DNA of 64,000 bases from positions 1-64,000 of the forward strand of contig CALXQK010000005.1 of NCBI GenBank assembly GCA_944390745.1, given 5' to 3'. The position numbers and the translations under genes are program-made. The number at the start of each line of letters is the position of its first letter. The stretch's first letter is position 1. The notes under the pieces are model-generated. The model had not been told where the DNA came from. It saw nothing but the letters and a program-made list of their open reading frames with translations, and ran no database searches. The stretch comes from an uncultured Duodenibacillus sp. Its GTDB lineage: Bacteria; Pseudomonadota; Gammaproteobacteria; Burkholderiales; Burkholderiaceae_F. Below, in pieces: positions 32,913 to 43,170 of this stretch.

Positions 32913-34826
32913 ATGATCCCCGAGAGTTTTATTCAGGAACTGCTGAGCCGCGTCGACATCGTTGAGCTCATCAACAAGGTCGTGCCGCTCAAGCGCACTG
33001 GCAAGAACTACATGGCCTGCTGCCCGTTTCACCGGGAGAAGACGCCGTCGTTTTCGGTCAGTCCGCAAAAGCAGTTCTACAAGTGCTTCGGGTGCGGCGC
33101 CTCGGGCAGCGCCATCGGCTTTGTCATGCAGTACGAGGGGCTGGGCTACGTCGACGCGGTCCGCAAGCTTGCCGAGTCCGTGGGCATGACCGTGCCCGAG
33201 GATCCGAAAAGCCAGGAGCGGCGCGTGCGCGCCCGCACGCTCACCGACCTCATGAAGGAGGCCGCGGACTACTACACCGAGTCGCTCAGAAACAACCCGC
33301 GCGCAATCGACTACCTCAAGACCCGCGCCATTACCGGGGCGACCGCCGCGCGCTTTGCCCTGGGGTATTCGCCCGACGCCTGGCAGGGGCTGCAGGACGT
33401 CTTCGGAAAGCTCTACGAGAGCAGGGACCTTGAGGACGCGGGGTGCGGCCTTGTCATTCGAAGTGAAAACGGCCGGCGCTACGACCGCTTCCGCGGCCGC
33501 CTGATGTTTCCCATCCGCAATCCCCGCGGGCAGGTGATCGCCTTCGGCGCGCGCACCCTCAACGGCGACGAGCACCCGAAATACCTCAACAGTCCCGAGA
33601 CGGCGATCTACCGCAAGGGGCACGAGATCTACGGGCTTTACGAGGCCGCCCAGGCGATTCGCGAAAAGGGCCGCACGATTGTCTGCGAGGGCTACATGGA
33701 CGTGATCCAGCTTGCGCAGGCCGGCTTTGAGGAATCCTGCGCGGCCCTCGGAACGGCGGTGACGGCCGACCACGTCCGCAAGCTGCTGCGCATGGTCGGG
33801 AAAATCTACTTTTGCTTTGACGGCGATTCGGCCGGACAGCACGCCCTGCGCCGCGCCATGGAGGCCTCGCTGCCAGCGGTGGGCGACGCGCACGAGATTC
33901 GCTTCGTGGTGCTGCCCGCCGAGCACGATCCCGACAGCCTTATCAAGGAAAAGGGCGCGGCGGCCTTTGAGGATGCGCTTGAAAAAAGCCTCACGCTCAC
34001 GCAGTTTTTCGTCAAGACCGTCACCGCCGGCAAGGACCTTTATACGCCCGAGGGCAGAAGCCAGTTTCTCGCCGAAAGCAAGCCCCTTGTCGTCTCGATG
34101 GCGGCTGCGCCCTTTCTGCGCGAGCAGCTCGTGGCCGAGCTTGCCATGCACGCGCGCATGAATCCCGACGAGCTGCTGCGAGCCTTCGGCATCGCGCACC
34201 GGCTCCCGGCGCCGATCGCCGCTGCCGGCGGGCCGGGTGCCGGCACTCCCCGCAGCCGGCCTTTTGCGGGCGGCTGGCGGCAGGGCCCGGGGCGGTTTTC
34301 GCCTGCGCGGCCGCGCGTGCGCATTGATCCGATTGAGGCCGCCGACATGCGCGAGCGCATGCTGCAGAATCTGCTCAACTACCCGGTGCTTGCCGTTGAG
34401 TTTTCCTCTCAGATTGAAGACGAATTCATTGGGTGCGACGATGTCGTTGCCCGTGAGATCCTTGAAGTCTGGCGCGCGGTCAATGCCTCCGATCCGCCGC
34501 TTGAGCACGCGCAGCTCGTGCTTGAGCGCCTCTCCCAGAGCGAGCACCGCGCGCACTACAGCGATCTGCTCGCCCGGGAGATGGTGATCCAGACGCCGCT
34601 TGCCGCGGCGCGCGGCGAGCTTGAGCTTGCCTTTGACCGGCTTGAGCTTCGCCGCGTGACGCGCGAACTTGCCGAGGCAGCCTCTGCGGCTGCGCCCGAT
34701 CTCGAGCGCGTGCGCACCCTGAACAATCTGCAGAAGACCCTGCGCGAGCGCATTGCCCGCGCGCAGCTCGAGCACGCTCAAAATCTCATGGCCGACGGCG
34801 AGGCTGATGAGCAGAGCGCCTCATGA
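32913..34826 (+). CDS. dnaG: DNA primase
   Basis: A 637-residue primase: N-terminal zinc-binding domain (C40-CPFH...CFGCG with HREKTPSFSVSP), TOPRIM catalytic core (VCEGYMDVIQL, then FDGDSAGQHA) and a C-terminal helicase-binding region after a Pro/Gly/Arg-rich linker near residue 445. It makes RNA primers with the DnaB helicase. No strong Shine-Dalgarno precedes ATG 32913, which is usual for dnaG and keeps its level low. Confidence 0.96.
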   Translation: MIPESFIQELLSRVDIVELINKVVPLKRTGKNYMACCPFHREKTPSFSVSPQKQFYKCFGCGASGSAIGFVMQYEGLGYVDAVRKLAESVGMTVPEDPKSQERRVRARTLTDLMKEAADYYTESLRNNPRAIDYLKTRAITGATAARFALGYSPDAWQGLQDVFGKLYESRDLEDAGCGLVIRSENGRRYDRFRGRLMFPIRNPRGQVIAFGARTLNGDEHPKYLNSPETAIYRKGHEIYGLYEAAQAIREKGRTIVCEGYMDVIQLAQAGFEESCAALGTAVTADHVRKLLRMVGKIYFCFDGDSAGQHALRRAMEASLPAVGDAHEIRFVVLPAEHDPDSLIKEKGAAAFEDALEKSLTLTQFFVKTVTAGKDLYTPEGRSQFLAESKPLVVSMAAAPFLREQLVAELAMHARMNPDELLRAFGIAHRLPAPIAAAGGPGAGTPRSRPFAGGWRQGPGRFSPARPRVRIDPIEAADMRERMLQNLLNYPVLAVEFSSQIEDEFIGCDDVVAREILEVWRAVNASDPPLEHAQLVLERLSQSEHRAHYSDLLAREMVIQTPLAAARGELELAFDRLELRRVTRELAEAASAAAPDLERVRTLNNLQKTLRERIARAQLEHAQNLMADGEADEQSAS

Positions 34827-34961
34827 GACTGCTGGCTTCGCCTTCTGCAGCTCCTTTTTTGCCTCTTCCTGCATTCGTTCAAGACGATCGAAAATCTTTG
34901 CAGATCACGTGCATTTTCTGATACTACACTGATGTTGTTTCCATCCAAAGGAGTCCAGCTC

Positions 34962-36731
34962 ATGAGATATCGGAAAATGACGACGGCTGCAGCGGCGGCT
35001 GCGCTTGCGCTTTGCAGCATGAACGCCTCGGCCGAGAGCAACCAGGTTTTTTCGGAAACAGTTCCCGGACACAACGCGCCGATGATCGTAGACGTCATCG
35101 TCAAGGACGGCGCCGTCAGCAGCATTCTGGTTGACGATCGCGAATCGCCTGGAGCCGGAAAGCGCGCCCTGGCAATTCTCAAAAAGGAAATTCTCGAGAA
35201 TCAAACGGTCAATGTCGACGCGGTGACTGGGGCGACCATCACGAGCAGCGCCTTTGTCGGGGCTGTCAAGGAAAACCTCAGGAAGGCCGGACTTGATCTC
35301 AAGAAGTTTGCGCAGCCGGTGCCTCAAAAGGCGCTCAAGGATCACTACGAATCTGAGCTCGTCATCGTCGGCGGGGGCGGCGCAGGACTGGCTGCCGCAG
35401 CTGCGGCGGTTGAGGCCGGCGGAAAGGTCATCATCATTGAGAAGCTGGGCTTTCTGGGCGGCAGCACGGCAATTTCCGGAGGCGGCTACAACGCCGTTGA
35501 TCCCGACAGGCAGAAGCGCCAGGGCATCAAAGACAGTCTGCAGAAGCATTTTGACGACACGATGCGCGGCGGCCATCAGAAGAACAATCCCGAGCTCGTG
35601 CGCTACCTTGTCGATCACGCTCCCGAGACAATGCACTGGCTTGAAGTCAAGGGCGTGCACTTCAGTCCGTTTGTGAGCACGATTGTCGGCGGGCTTTATC
35701 CCCGCGGGCACAGCACGGCGGCCGGGGGCGGGGGCTTTGCCTACACAAGCTGGCTTGAAAAGTTCATCCGAGCCTATCCGGGACAGGTGCAGATCTTCAC
35801 GGACACCACTGCCCGGCGGCTTGTCAAGGATCAGAACGGTCGAGTCACGGGCGTTGAAGCCGAGCATCAGGGCAAGAAAGTTGTCTTCAGCGCACAAAAG
35901 GGCGTGGTCATCACGACCGGAGGCTTTGCCTCCAACGTCGCCCTGCGGCAAAAGCTCAACACCGGACCCTGGAAGGAAAAGATCCTTGACTCGAGCATTG
36001 GGAGCACCAACTCCTTCAAGGCCTCCCAGGGCGATGGATTGAAGCTTGCCGCAGATGTCGGGGCCGATCTCATCGACTTGAGCTACATTCAGCTTCACCC
36101 CGGCGGAACACCCGGTACGGGCATCATGTCCTCGTGGCCCTCCGGGCGCAACCGGATTTTCGTCAACGTCAACGGGGAGCGCTTCGTCAATGAGGATGCT
36201 CCCAGAGACGAACTTTGCAAGGCAATTTTTGCCCAGCCGCAGAGCAAATACTGGGTGGTGATGAACAAACTGCGTCTGCCCAGCAAGGATACGGTGATCG
36301 GAGGCATGGCGATCGGCGAAATTCTCAAGCTCGGCAAGGCGTACAAGGCCGATACGATTGAAGAGCTCGCTGAAAAGACGGGAATGGATGCCGGCAAGCT
36401 CAAGAGTTCGATTGCCATGTACAACGACGTGGCTTCCGGAAAGGTGAAGCAGGATCGCTTCGGATTTGAGCGCAGCATGTCGATTGATGCACCGATGACG
36501 GAGGGCCCGTACTTTGCCACCATGCTTGTTCCGGCCGTGCATCATACGATGGGCGGCATTCGCATCAACAGCCGCACGCAGGTTCTTGACGCCGACGGCA
36601 AGGTGATTCCGGGACTTTTTGCCGCAGGTGAAGTCACCGGCGGCGTGCACGGCGACAATCGCGTCGGCGGCAACGGCATTGCAGACGCCATGGTATTCGG
36701 CCGACTGGCCGGCACCGAGGCACTCAAGTAG
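34962..36731 (+). CDS. Exported fumarate reductase-like flavoprotein (FMN/FAD)
   Basis: This 589-residue exported flavoprotein has a signal peptide (MRYRKMTTAAAAAALALC...ASA), an FMN-binding domain with the flavinylation-type TGATITS motif near residue 90, an FAD motif (VIVGGGGAGLAAAAAA) and a conserved active site: PRGHS, the arginine in NEDAPRD, HHTMGG, and NRVGGN. These match the fumarate-binding residues of FccA/IfcA-type enzymes, so a unidirectional fumarate (or related enoate) reductase is likely. No haem motif is seen; electrons must come from another carrier. AAAGGAG eight bases upstream fixes ATG 34962. It interrupts dnaG-rpoD. Confidence 0.9.
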   Translation: MRYRKMTTAAAAAALALCSMNASAESNQVFSETVPGHNAPMIVDVIVKDGAVSSILVDDRESPGAGKRALAILKKEILENQTVNVDAVTGATITSSAFVGAVKENLRKAGLDLKKFAQPVPQKALKDHYESELVIVGGGGAGLAAAAAAVEAGGKVIIIEKLGFLGGSTAISGGGYNAVDPDRQKRQGIKDSLQKHFDDTMRGGHQKNNPELVRYLVDHAPETMHWLEVKGVHFSPFVSTIVGGLYPRGHSTAAGGGGFAYTSWLEKFIRAYPGQVQIFTDTTARRLVKDQNGRVTGVEAEHQGKKVVFSAQKGVVITTGGFASNVALRQKLNTGPWKEKILDSSIGSTNSFKASQGDGLKLAADVGADLIDLSYIQLHPGGTPGTGIMSSWPSGRNRIFVNVNGERFVNEDAPRDELCKAIFAQPQSKYWVVMNKLRLPSKDTVIGGMAIGEILKLGKAYKADTIEELAEKTGMDAGKLKSSIAMYNDVASGKVKQDRFGFERSMSIDAPMTEGPYFATMLVPAVHHTMGGIRINSRTQVLDADGKVIPGLFAAGEVTGGVHGDNRVGGNGIADAMVFGRLAGTEALK

Positions 36732-37528
36732 CCGGGCCCTGCAGTACGAAGGTCGGGTCCGGAACCGAGCTGCATCGCTTGAGAACAGCTGCCTCTGCCC
36801 GGGGCACGCCAGAAAGCCCGTAGGGTGATCGGCCGGTCTGCGGGACTCCGAATACGGGAGACCTCAGGCCGGCCTGCAGTGTTTTGGCAGGGGGCGGCGG
36901 TCTTGCAAAGACTTCGGGCCGTGAATAAAATCGACCGTTGCTTGACTTCGCGCTCCCTAGCCGGATACGGGAGCACGCCCAGGAGACGAGGACAGTCGGC
37001 GGCGAGGAGTCTACAAGCGTTGAAATGTGCGCAGTCCAGAATTCAAGACAGCATCGCGACAAGGGAATTTCGTCGGATTCGGCGTTCCGAGCTTGGGACG
37101 CGCCCGACGAAGGCGATCGCGCTCAGAACGGCTCATTCATGCACTTTGCCCGCACGGATGCGCACGCCATGGGACGTCCTGCAGAACGGACGTCGCCGCC
37201 CGGGCAGACGGGCGGGGACGGATTGTCTGCACCGGGCGTCCTTTTTGCCGCTGCCGCGGTCGCGGACCCGGTGCGGCGTCAACCTTTTCCGGCAACGGAC
37301 TGCTTCCCGCAAGGCAAGAGGCGGCATTCAGGCGCGTCAGGAGCGCGCAAAGGATACGGGCGGCTCAAGAACTTCACCCTCAGACATCAGAAGCGGCATG
37401 CCCTCCGGCAGGGGGCTGCGCCAGCGTGCGCCATTTGCGCGCATCTGCAGCAGCCTTCAATGAGGCGGCCTGAGGCTTTCTGAGCACGACCAGGCAGATC
37501 ATCAACAACCAGCGGACAGCGATTAACA
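36732..37528 (+). other. Long gene-free stretch before rpoD
   Basis: Nearly 800 bp contain only open frames without ribosome sites, recognisable motifs or plausible amino-acid composition. No terminator with a T-run is obvious. It should include the rpoD promoter; TTGACT near 36939 is one weak -35 candidate. It could be a decayed gene or a long regulatory region. Confidence 0.45.
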
Positions 37529-40288
37529 ATGGCGAGAAAAACGACAAAAGCATCGACGGCAGCGAATTTCGCGGAGGAAAACGACGCGGCCGCACAGTGG
37601 CTGCGTGAAAACGACCCGGCCTACGCGGCGCAGGCCGAGGACAAGCCTCAGAAGGCCGCTGCAGCCGCAGGAGCAAAGCGCAAGTCCCGCGCCAAGACTG
37701 CGGCCCAGACCGAGGAGGCCGCCACCCCGGCGCGGCGCAGAAGCGCTGCCAAAACCAAGGCTGAAGACAAGGCGCAGGATGCGGCCGAGCCCCAGGCCGA
37801 GGAAAAGCCCAAGGCAAAGACCACGCGCGCGCGCAAGAGCGCCAAGGCTGAGCCGGCCGAGGCTGTCGAGGCGGCTGCGTCTGACGCGCCCGCCGGCAAG
37901 GCTCAGAAGGCGCCTGCCGCCAAAAAGCGCAGCGCAAGGACAGCCAAGGCGGCCGAGGCCGAGGCGCTCGTGACGGTCGCCGCCGATGACGAGTCCGGGC
38001 AGCCCGCCAAGGCTGCCGCGAAGGCAAAGACCTCCAGGTCTTCCAAGGCGGCTGCCGCCGGGAAGGCCCAGGACGGGGCTGAGGCTGCCGAGCCCAAGGC
38101 CCCCGCCCGCAAGCGCACGACGAAGAAGGCGGCTCAGAAGGCCGATGATGCGGCGCCTGCCACGCAGGCCGCGGCAGCGGACGCCGAGGACGCTGCCGAG
38201 GCTCCCGCCAGGGCCAGAAAGACCGCGCGCAAGTCGACCAAGGCTGCCGGGGAGGCGGCCGCGGCGAAGACCGCCAAGCCCCGCAAGAAGCCCGGCCGCA
38301 AGGCCAAGGCCGTGATCGACGAGGAGGCGGGCGAGGTCATCGACCTTGACCTTGATCCCGATGACGAGGCCGGCGCCGAGGATCTTGAGGATCTCGAGGA
38401 CATTGATCGCTTCGAGGCCTACGAGGAGGGCAAGGCTGCCGGTGAGGAGACCGTTGAGGACGAGGAGGGGCAGACGCCCACCAACGGCTACAGCTCGCTA
38501 GTGCGTCTTGGACGCCAGCGCGGCTGGGTGACCGTCTCTGAAATCAACGACCATCTGCCTGACAACGCGATCCGCAACGAGGAGGCGCTCTCGGAGATCA
38601 CCGAGCAGCTGCACCGCCTCGGCATCCAGGTCTTTGAGACGCCTCCGAGCGAGGACGACATCATCATGAATGATGCCGTCAGCGACGATGACGACATCAG
38701 CGAGGAGGACGCCGTCGCCATGCTCACCCCTGAGGAGAGCGTGGGGCTTTCGAAGGATCCGCTGCGCGCCTATCTGCGCGGCGTGGGCTCGCACAAGCTT
38801 CTGACCCGTGCGGGCGAAATCGAGGTTGCCAAGTCGATTGAGGCCTACACGGGCAAGCTGCTGTCGGCCATCATCCAGCACCCGATGGCCGTTGAAGAGC
38901 TCATCAAAATGGCTGAGGTGCTCAAGAACGACGACGCGCCGATTGATCAGATCATCGACGGCTTCACCGACTCGCAGGCTCTGGCCGACATGGGCGAGAG
39001 CGACATCAGCAGCGACGAGGTGGCCACCGACATCGGCGCGGCTGCCATGACGACCGAGCAGCTGCAGGAGATGAAGCAGCGCGCGCTGCAGCTTTTCGCC
39101 GACTGCGACATGTACCTTGGGACGATCCGCGAGACCTTCGGCGATCCCTCCCGCAAGGCCGAGTACGACGCCGCCCGCGAGGCGATCGCCAAGGAGCTTG
39201 CTCCGGCGCGCTTTGCCGTGAAGTGCGTCACGCAGCTTGCCGAACACATCAGCAAGCACATGGATGAGGTCCAGGACACCATCCGCCGCCTGCGCTCGCT
39301 CATGGTCGATCGCTGCGGCGTGCCGCAGGACGTGCTGCTGCAGCAGATCAACAAGCGCATGACCGACGAGACCTGGCTTGACGAGCTTGCCGCCGCCGGC
39401 AAGCCCTACAGCCAGCGCATCATCGACAACCGCGCGCTTTTGAACCACCTGCAGAACGAGCTGCGCGAGGACGAGCACAAGGCGTTTCTGACGATTGCCG
39501 ACCAGCGCGACCTGGCCCGCCAGGTCAAGCTTGCGCAGAGCAACCTCGCCAGCGCCAAGGCCAAGATGATCGAGGCCAACCTTCGTCTGGTGATCTCCAT
39601 TGCCAAGGGCTACGTCAACCGCGGCCTGGCCATGACCGATCTCATCCAGGAGGGCAACCTCGGACTCATGAAGGCCGTCGACAAGTTTGAATACCGCCGC
39701 GGCTACAAGTTCTCGACCTACGCCACCTGGTGGGTGCGCCAGTCGGTGACGCGCGCCGTGGCCGACTACGGCAACACGATCCGCATCCCGGTGCACATGA
39801 CCGAGTCCTACAACAAGATCCGCCGCGTGCGGCAGAAGATCCTGCAGGAGCGCGGCCGCAATCCGACCGATGCGGAGCTCTCGGAGCTTTCCGGCGTGCC
39901 TCTTGCCAAGGTGCAGCTGCTCACGCAGGCCATGCGCGGCGTGGAGTCGATCGACGCGCCCATCGGCGACGATGAGGACGCCACGCGTCTGGACTTCGTC
40001 AAGGGCGACGACGATGATGATCCGCAGAAGCGCTTCCTGCGCACCGCGATGGAGGAGGAGATCAAGCGCAGCCTCAACGAGCTTGCGCCGCGCGAGGCGC
40101 AGGTGCTGCGTCTGCGCTACGGCATCGGCACCAACCACGACCACACGCTCGAGGAAGTGGGCCAGGCCATGGGGCTGACCCGCGAACGCGTGCGCCAGAT
40201 CGAAAGCGCCGCCATCAGAAAGCTGCGCAGCCCCGAGTTCCAGGAGCGTCTGCGCGACTATCTCGCGGTCTCCAACCAGCTCAACTGA
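37529..40288 (+). CDS. rpoD: RNA polymerase primary sigma factor with long Ala/Lys-rich N-terminus
   Basis: This 919-residue sigma-70 is far longer than the 613 residues of E. coli. Region 1.1 ([20 protein letters not shown]) begins near residue 325, region 1.2 ([11 protein letters not shown]) near 410, then the non-conserved domain, region 2 ([19 protein letters not shown]), region 3 and region 4 ([18 protein letters not shown]). The first 270 or so residues are Ala/Lys/Arg-rich with histone-H1-like words ([24 protein letters not shown]), followed by a highly acidic stretch. The start at ATG 37529 has a poor ribosome site, but the frame has no better one before region 1.1 that I can identify. 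Confidence 0.96.
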   Translation: MARKTTKASTAANFAEENDAAAQWLRENDPAYAAQAEDKPQKAAAAAGAKRKSRAKTAAQTEEAATPARRRSAAKTKAEDKAQDAAEPQAEEKPKAKTTRARKSAKAEPAEAVEAAASDAPAGKAQKAPAAKKRSARTAKAAEAEALVTVAADDESGQPAKAAAKAKTSRSSKAAAAGKAQDGAEAAEPKAPARKRTTKKAAQKADDAAPATQAAAADAEDAAEAPARARKTARKSTKAAGEAAAAKTAKPRKKPGRKAKAVIDEEAGEVIDLDLDPDDEAGAEDLEDLEDIDRFEAYEEGKAAGEETVEDEEGQTPTNGYSSLVRLGRQRGWVTVSEINDHLPDNAIRNEEALSEITEQLHRLGIQVFETPPSEDDIIMNDAVSDDDDISEEDAVAMLTPEESVGLSKDPLRAYLRGVGSHKLLTRAGEIEVAKSIEAYTGKLLSAIIQHPMAVEELIKMAEVLKNDDAPIDQIIDGFTDSQALADMGESDISSDEVATDIGAAAMTTEQLQEMKQRALQLFADCDMYLGTIRETFGDPSRKAEYDAAREAIAKELAPARFAVKCVTQLAEHISKHMDEVQDTIRRLRSLMVDRCGVPQDVLLQQINKRMTDETWLDELAAAGKPYSQRIIDNRALLNHLQNELREDEHKAFLTIADQRDLARQVKLAQSNLASAKAKMIEANLRLVISIAKGYVNRGLAMTDLIQEGNLGLMKAVDKFEYRRGYKFSTYATWWVRQSVTRAVADYGNTIRIPVHMTESYNKIRRVRQKILQERGRNPTDAELSELSGVPLAKVQLLTQAMRGVESIDAPIGDDEDATRLDFVKGDDDDDPQKRFLRTAMEEEIKRSLNELAPREAQVLRLRYGIGTNHDHTLEEVGQAMGLTRERVRQIESAAIRKLRSPEFQERLRDYLAVSNQLN

Positions 40289-40345
40289 TCGACTCCGCAG
40301 AAGGCGCCCCGAAACCCTTCAGGGCGCGCTGCTCCTGAGAGTCGG

Positions 40346-40404
40346 ACTGCCGCGCTCTGCAAGGTGCGAACCACGGTTCGCGCCTTGCGGTGCGGCAGTT
40401 TTTT
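40346..40404 (+). terminator. rpoD terminator
   Basis: ACTGCCGC (40346-40353) pairs with GCGGCAGT (40392-40399), with a long inner GCAAGG/CCTTGC and GCGAACC/GGTTCGC stem, followed by TTTTTT. Confidence 0.88.
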
Positions 40405-40764
40405 GTCTGCGCGGCAAAAAGCGCTTCCTGACATTTCTCGAAAACCCGCGGTTTTTGTCATGTGATCACCGACTCACCAGGGGCTTGAACAGCCCCTGCG
40501 GCCTTTTTTTGTCGACGCGGGCGGCAAAATTTCTTCAATCGTCATGCCGCTTGCGCGGCGCTTGGCTAAACTTGAGAAGCCGTCTGCAGCAGGCTTTCCG
40601 GCATCTTTTTGCAGCGCCTCTGCGCCCCCGGGGCGGGAGCGGGCAGGGCGCTCCTCTTGAGCGATGTCGTGCAGAAAGTCCATGCAGCGGAACTGTTTTT
40701 TTTGCAACCGTTCGGCGCCGGCGAGAGCTTCGCGGCGTCATCTGCCCGGTCATCGGTGCCGTCC
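40405..40764 (+). other. Intergenic region with a second terminator
   Basis: CAGGGGCT (40478-40485) pairs with AGCCCCTG (40491-40498), followed by CGGCC and seven T. Since rpoD already has a terminator 75 bp earlier, this second one may end a short RNA or back up the first. The remainder up to 40764 is the leader of the Kef-type gene; I see no gene in it. Confidence 0.45.
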
Positions 40765-42546
40765 ATGGATCACTCGCTTCCGCTCATCTCAACGCTTGCG
40801 CTTGCCTTTGGGCTTGCGCTCATCTTTGGATATCTCGCTGAGCGGCTCAAGTTTCCGGCTCTTGTGGGATATCTCTTTGCGGGCATTGCTTGCAGCGGCC
40901 ACACGCCGGGGCCGGTGGCTGACGCCGCGCTTGCAGGCCAGCTCTCCGAGCTCGGCGTGATTCTCCTGATGTTCGGCGTGGGGCTGCACTTTTCGATTCA
41001 GGATCTGCTGAAGGTGCGGCGCATCGCCGTTCCCGGCGCCATTTTGCAGATGACGATCGCCACCGTGCTCGGCAGCTGCTTTGCGCACTGGTCCTGGCAC
41101 TGGGATGCCGGGGCCTCGCTCATCTTCGGGCTGTGCCTGTCGTGCGCCTCGACCGTCGTTCTTTTAAAGGCGCTCGAGCTTCACGGCCACCTCAACACCA
41201 TCGACGGACAGATTTCCGTGGGCTGGCTGGTGGTGGAGGACCTTGCCACCGTCGTCATTCTGGTGATGCTGCCGCCGATTGCGCAGATCCTCTCGAGCTC
41301 CGGCAGCGCCGAGCCCGCAGGCCTCGGCCAGACGTTTCTAGTGATCGGCTCGACGCTGCTGCGCGTGGCGGCCTTTGTTGCGATCATGCTTGTTGCGGGC
41401 CGCAAGATCATTCCGTGGGCGCTCTGGAAGGTGGCGCGAACGGGGTCGCGCGAGCTCTTTACGCTCTTTGTGCTCTTTGCCTCGATCGGCATTGCCTTCG
41501 GCGCGGCCATGATCTTTGACGTGAGCTTTGCCTTGGGCGCCTTCTTTGCCGGCATGGTGCTTCGTGAGAGTCCCTACGCACGACGGGCTGCGCACAATTC
41601 GCTGCCGCTGCAGGACGCCTTCTCGGTGCTCTTTTTCGTGGGCGTGGGGATGATGCTCGACTGGCACGTGCTCTTTACCGACACCGCGTCCATCCTCACG
41701 ATGCTGGCCATCATTGTCTTAGGCAAGTCGATCACGGCCTTTTTGCTCGTTCACTTTCTGCGCTATCCGCTGCATACGTCTCTCAATGTCGGTGCGGCGC
41801 TTGCGCAGATCGGCGAATTCTCCTTCATTCTCGCCGCGCAGGGGGTCGCGCTCGGGATGGTCGGCGACGGCGTCCTGAGCATGATTGTGGCGGCCTCAAT
41901 CCTCTCGATTGCCCTCAACCCCCTGATGTTTCGGGCCGTTCCCGTGCTGCGGCGGCTTGCGGTGCGGCACTTTGCCTGGGCGCGTACGGCGGCGATGGTC
42001 ACCGACCCGTATTCGGTGCTGCCCAGGGAGACGCCGCGGCGCGTGCTTGCCGGACAGACGATTCTGATTGGTTCCGGAGACGTCACGCACCGCGTCACGT
42101 CTGAACTGAAGGCCCAGGACATTCCCACGGTCTCCGTGGTCGAGGATCCGGGCGTGGTCGAGGCGATGCGCAAGCTCGGGCTTGCGGTGATCGGCGGCGA
42201 CCCGTCCGATCCGATGGTGCTCGTGCAGGCGCACATCGTCACCGCCTCGGTGCTGGTGATCACCGATCTCGATGCCGTCAAGGCTCTGAAGACCGTGGAG
42301 ATGGCCCGGCAGCTCAATCCGCAGATCCAGATCTACGTGCGGGCGCATTCGGGCAGCGAGGCCGAGCAGCTCAGAAAGGAGGGCGTCGAGAACGTCTGGA
42401 ACGACGCCGAGAGCATTTCCGACTTCATCAGCAGCCGGATTGTGCGCGCCTATGCGCCCGACGATGACGACGAAGAGGAGTCCGGCAGCGCAGACAAGCC
42501 TGCGGCGGCTCCCGCCGGCAGGGCGGCGCAGTCCGTCCGAGGCTAG
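40765..42546 (+). CDS. Kef/CPA2-family cation:proton antiporter
   Basis: This 593-residue membrane protein has about 12 helices of the CPA2 sodium/hydrogen exchanger domain (LISTLALAFGLALIFG..., GVILLMFGVGLHFS, VVEDLATVVILVMLP) and a C-terminal TrkA-N (RCK) nucleotide-binding domain (TILIGSGDVTHRV... LAVIGGDPSDP). It resembles KefB/KefC/YbaL and probably exports K+ in exchange for H+. ATG 40765 precedes the first membrane helix; the frame upstream is not protein-like. Confidence 0.87.
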   Translation: MDHSLPLISTLALAFGLALIFGYLAERLKFPALVGYLFAGIACSGHTPGPVADAALAGQLSELGVILLMFGVGLHFSIQDLLKVRRIAVPGAILQMTIATVLGSCFAHWSWHWDAGASLIFGLCLSCASTVVLLKALELHGHLNTIDGQISVGWLVVEDLATVVILVMLPPIAQILSSSGSAEPAGLGQTFLVIGSTLLRVAAFVAIMLVAGRKIIPWALWKVARTGSRELFTLFVLFASIGIAFGAAMIFDVSFALGAFFAGMVLRESPYARRAAHNSLPLQDAFSVLFFVGVGMMLDWHVLFTDTASILTMLAIIVLGKSITAFLLVHFLRYPLHTSLNVGAALAQIGEFSFILAAQGVALGMVGDGVLSMIVAASILSIALNPLMFRAVPVLRRLAVRHFAWARTAAMVTDPYSVLPRETPRRVLAGQTILIGSGDVTHRVTSELKAQDIPTVSVVEDPGVVEAMRKLGLAVIGGDPSDPMVLVQAHIVTASVLVITDLDAVKALKTVEMARQLNPQIQIYVRAHSGSEAEQLRKEGVENVWNDAESISDFISSRIVRAYAPDDDDEEESGSADKPAAAPAGRAAQSVRG

Positions 42547-42592
42547 ACTTGTGGAGGGTCGGCCGTCCGGCCGAGGTTCAAGGAAGGCGACA

Positions 42593-43063
42593 ATGGATTT
42601 TTTCTCCGACTTTGCGATTTCCCCCACGGTTCTGTGGCTCGTCGCGGGCCTTGTTCTGGGCGCGGCCGAGATTCTCGTGGGGACCTTTTATCTGCTCGTG
42701 GTGGCCGTGAGCGCCTGCCTTGCGGCGCTTGCAAGCGCCGCAGGCCTCTCAGGCGCCTGGCAGTTTTCAATCTTTGCCGCGGCGATGATTGTCGGGGGGC
42801 TTGCTGTACGGCGCCTCAAGGGCCGGGAGACAAGCTCGGACCGGGAGGCGCAGGCGCTTCAAAACGCCGACTGCGGCCAGCGCGTGATCGTGCGCGCCTG
42901 GCAGGCCGACGGCACGGCTCTGGTGAGCTATCGCGGCGCGCAGTGGCGCGCCAGGCTTGAGGATGGGGCGGCTGCCGCGCCCGGGCCCGGGGTCTACGAG
43001 ATTGTGCGCGTCGACGGCTCGGCGCTTGTGCTTCGTCCGGCGGCAGTGGGGCCGCAGGCGTAG
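42593..43063 (+). CDS. NfeD-family membrane protein (short form)
   Basis: A 156-residue protein with two or three membrane helices (VLWLVAGLVLGAAEIL, FYLLVVAVSACLAALA, WQFSIFAAAMIVGGLAV) and a C-terminal OB-fold (QRVIVRAWQADGTALVSYRGAQWRARL). Short NfeD proteins typically pair with SPFH proteins encoded beside them, as here, and are linked with membrane microdomain quality control. AAGGA precedes ATG 42593. Confidence 0.85.
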   Translation: MDFFSDFAISPTVLWLVAGLVLGAAEILVGTFYLLVVAVSACLAALASAAGLSGAWQFSIFAAAMIVGGLAVRRLKGRETSSDREAQALQNADCGQRVIVRAWQADGTALVSYRGAQWRARLEDGAAAAPGPGVYEIVRVDGSALVLRPAAVGPQA

Positions 43064-43170
43064 GCCGCCGCCGTCTTGAGGCGGGGCGCACTTTTTGAAC
43101 GGTTTTTTCTCTGGCGCGCTGCGCGTTCGTCTCCCCCTTGAGAAGGGGACTTGGAAAGGAAGCTCAGACC

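Noticed and set aside
32682..34781. A 699-codon open frame antisense to dnaG
   Set aside because: It is a shadow of the GC-rich dnaG gene, with no family motif; DnaG motifs are clear on the other strand.
36825..37463. Open frames of up to 212 codons in the gap before rpoD
   Set aside because: Arg/Ser-rich composition without motifs, no ribosome sites and mutual overlap in different frames.
38498..40144. A 548-codon open frame antisense to rpoD
   Set aside because: It mirrors codon-3 GC bias of rpoD and has no plausible start or motif.
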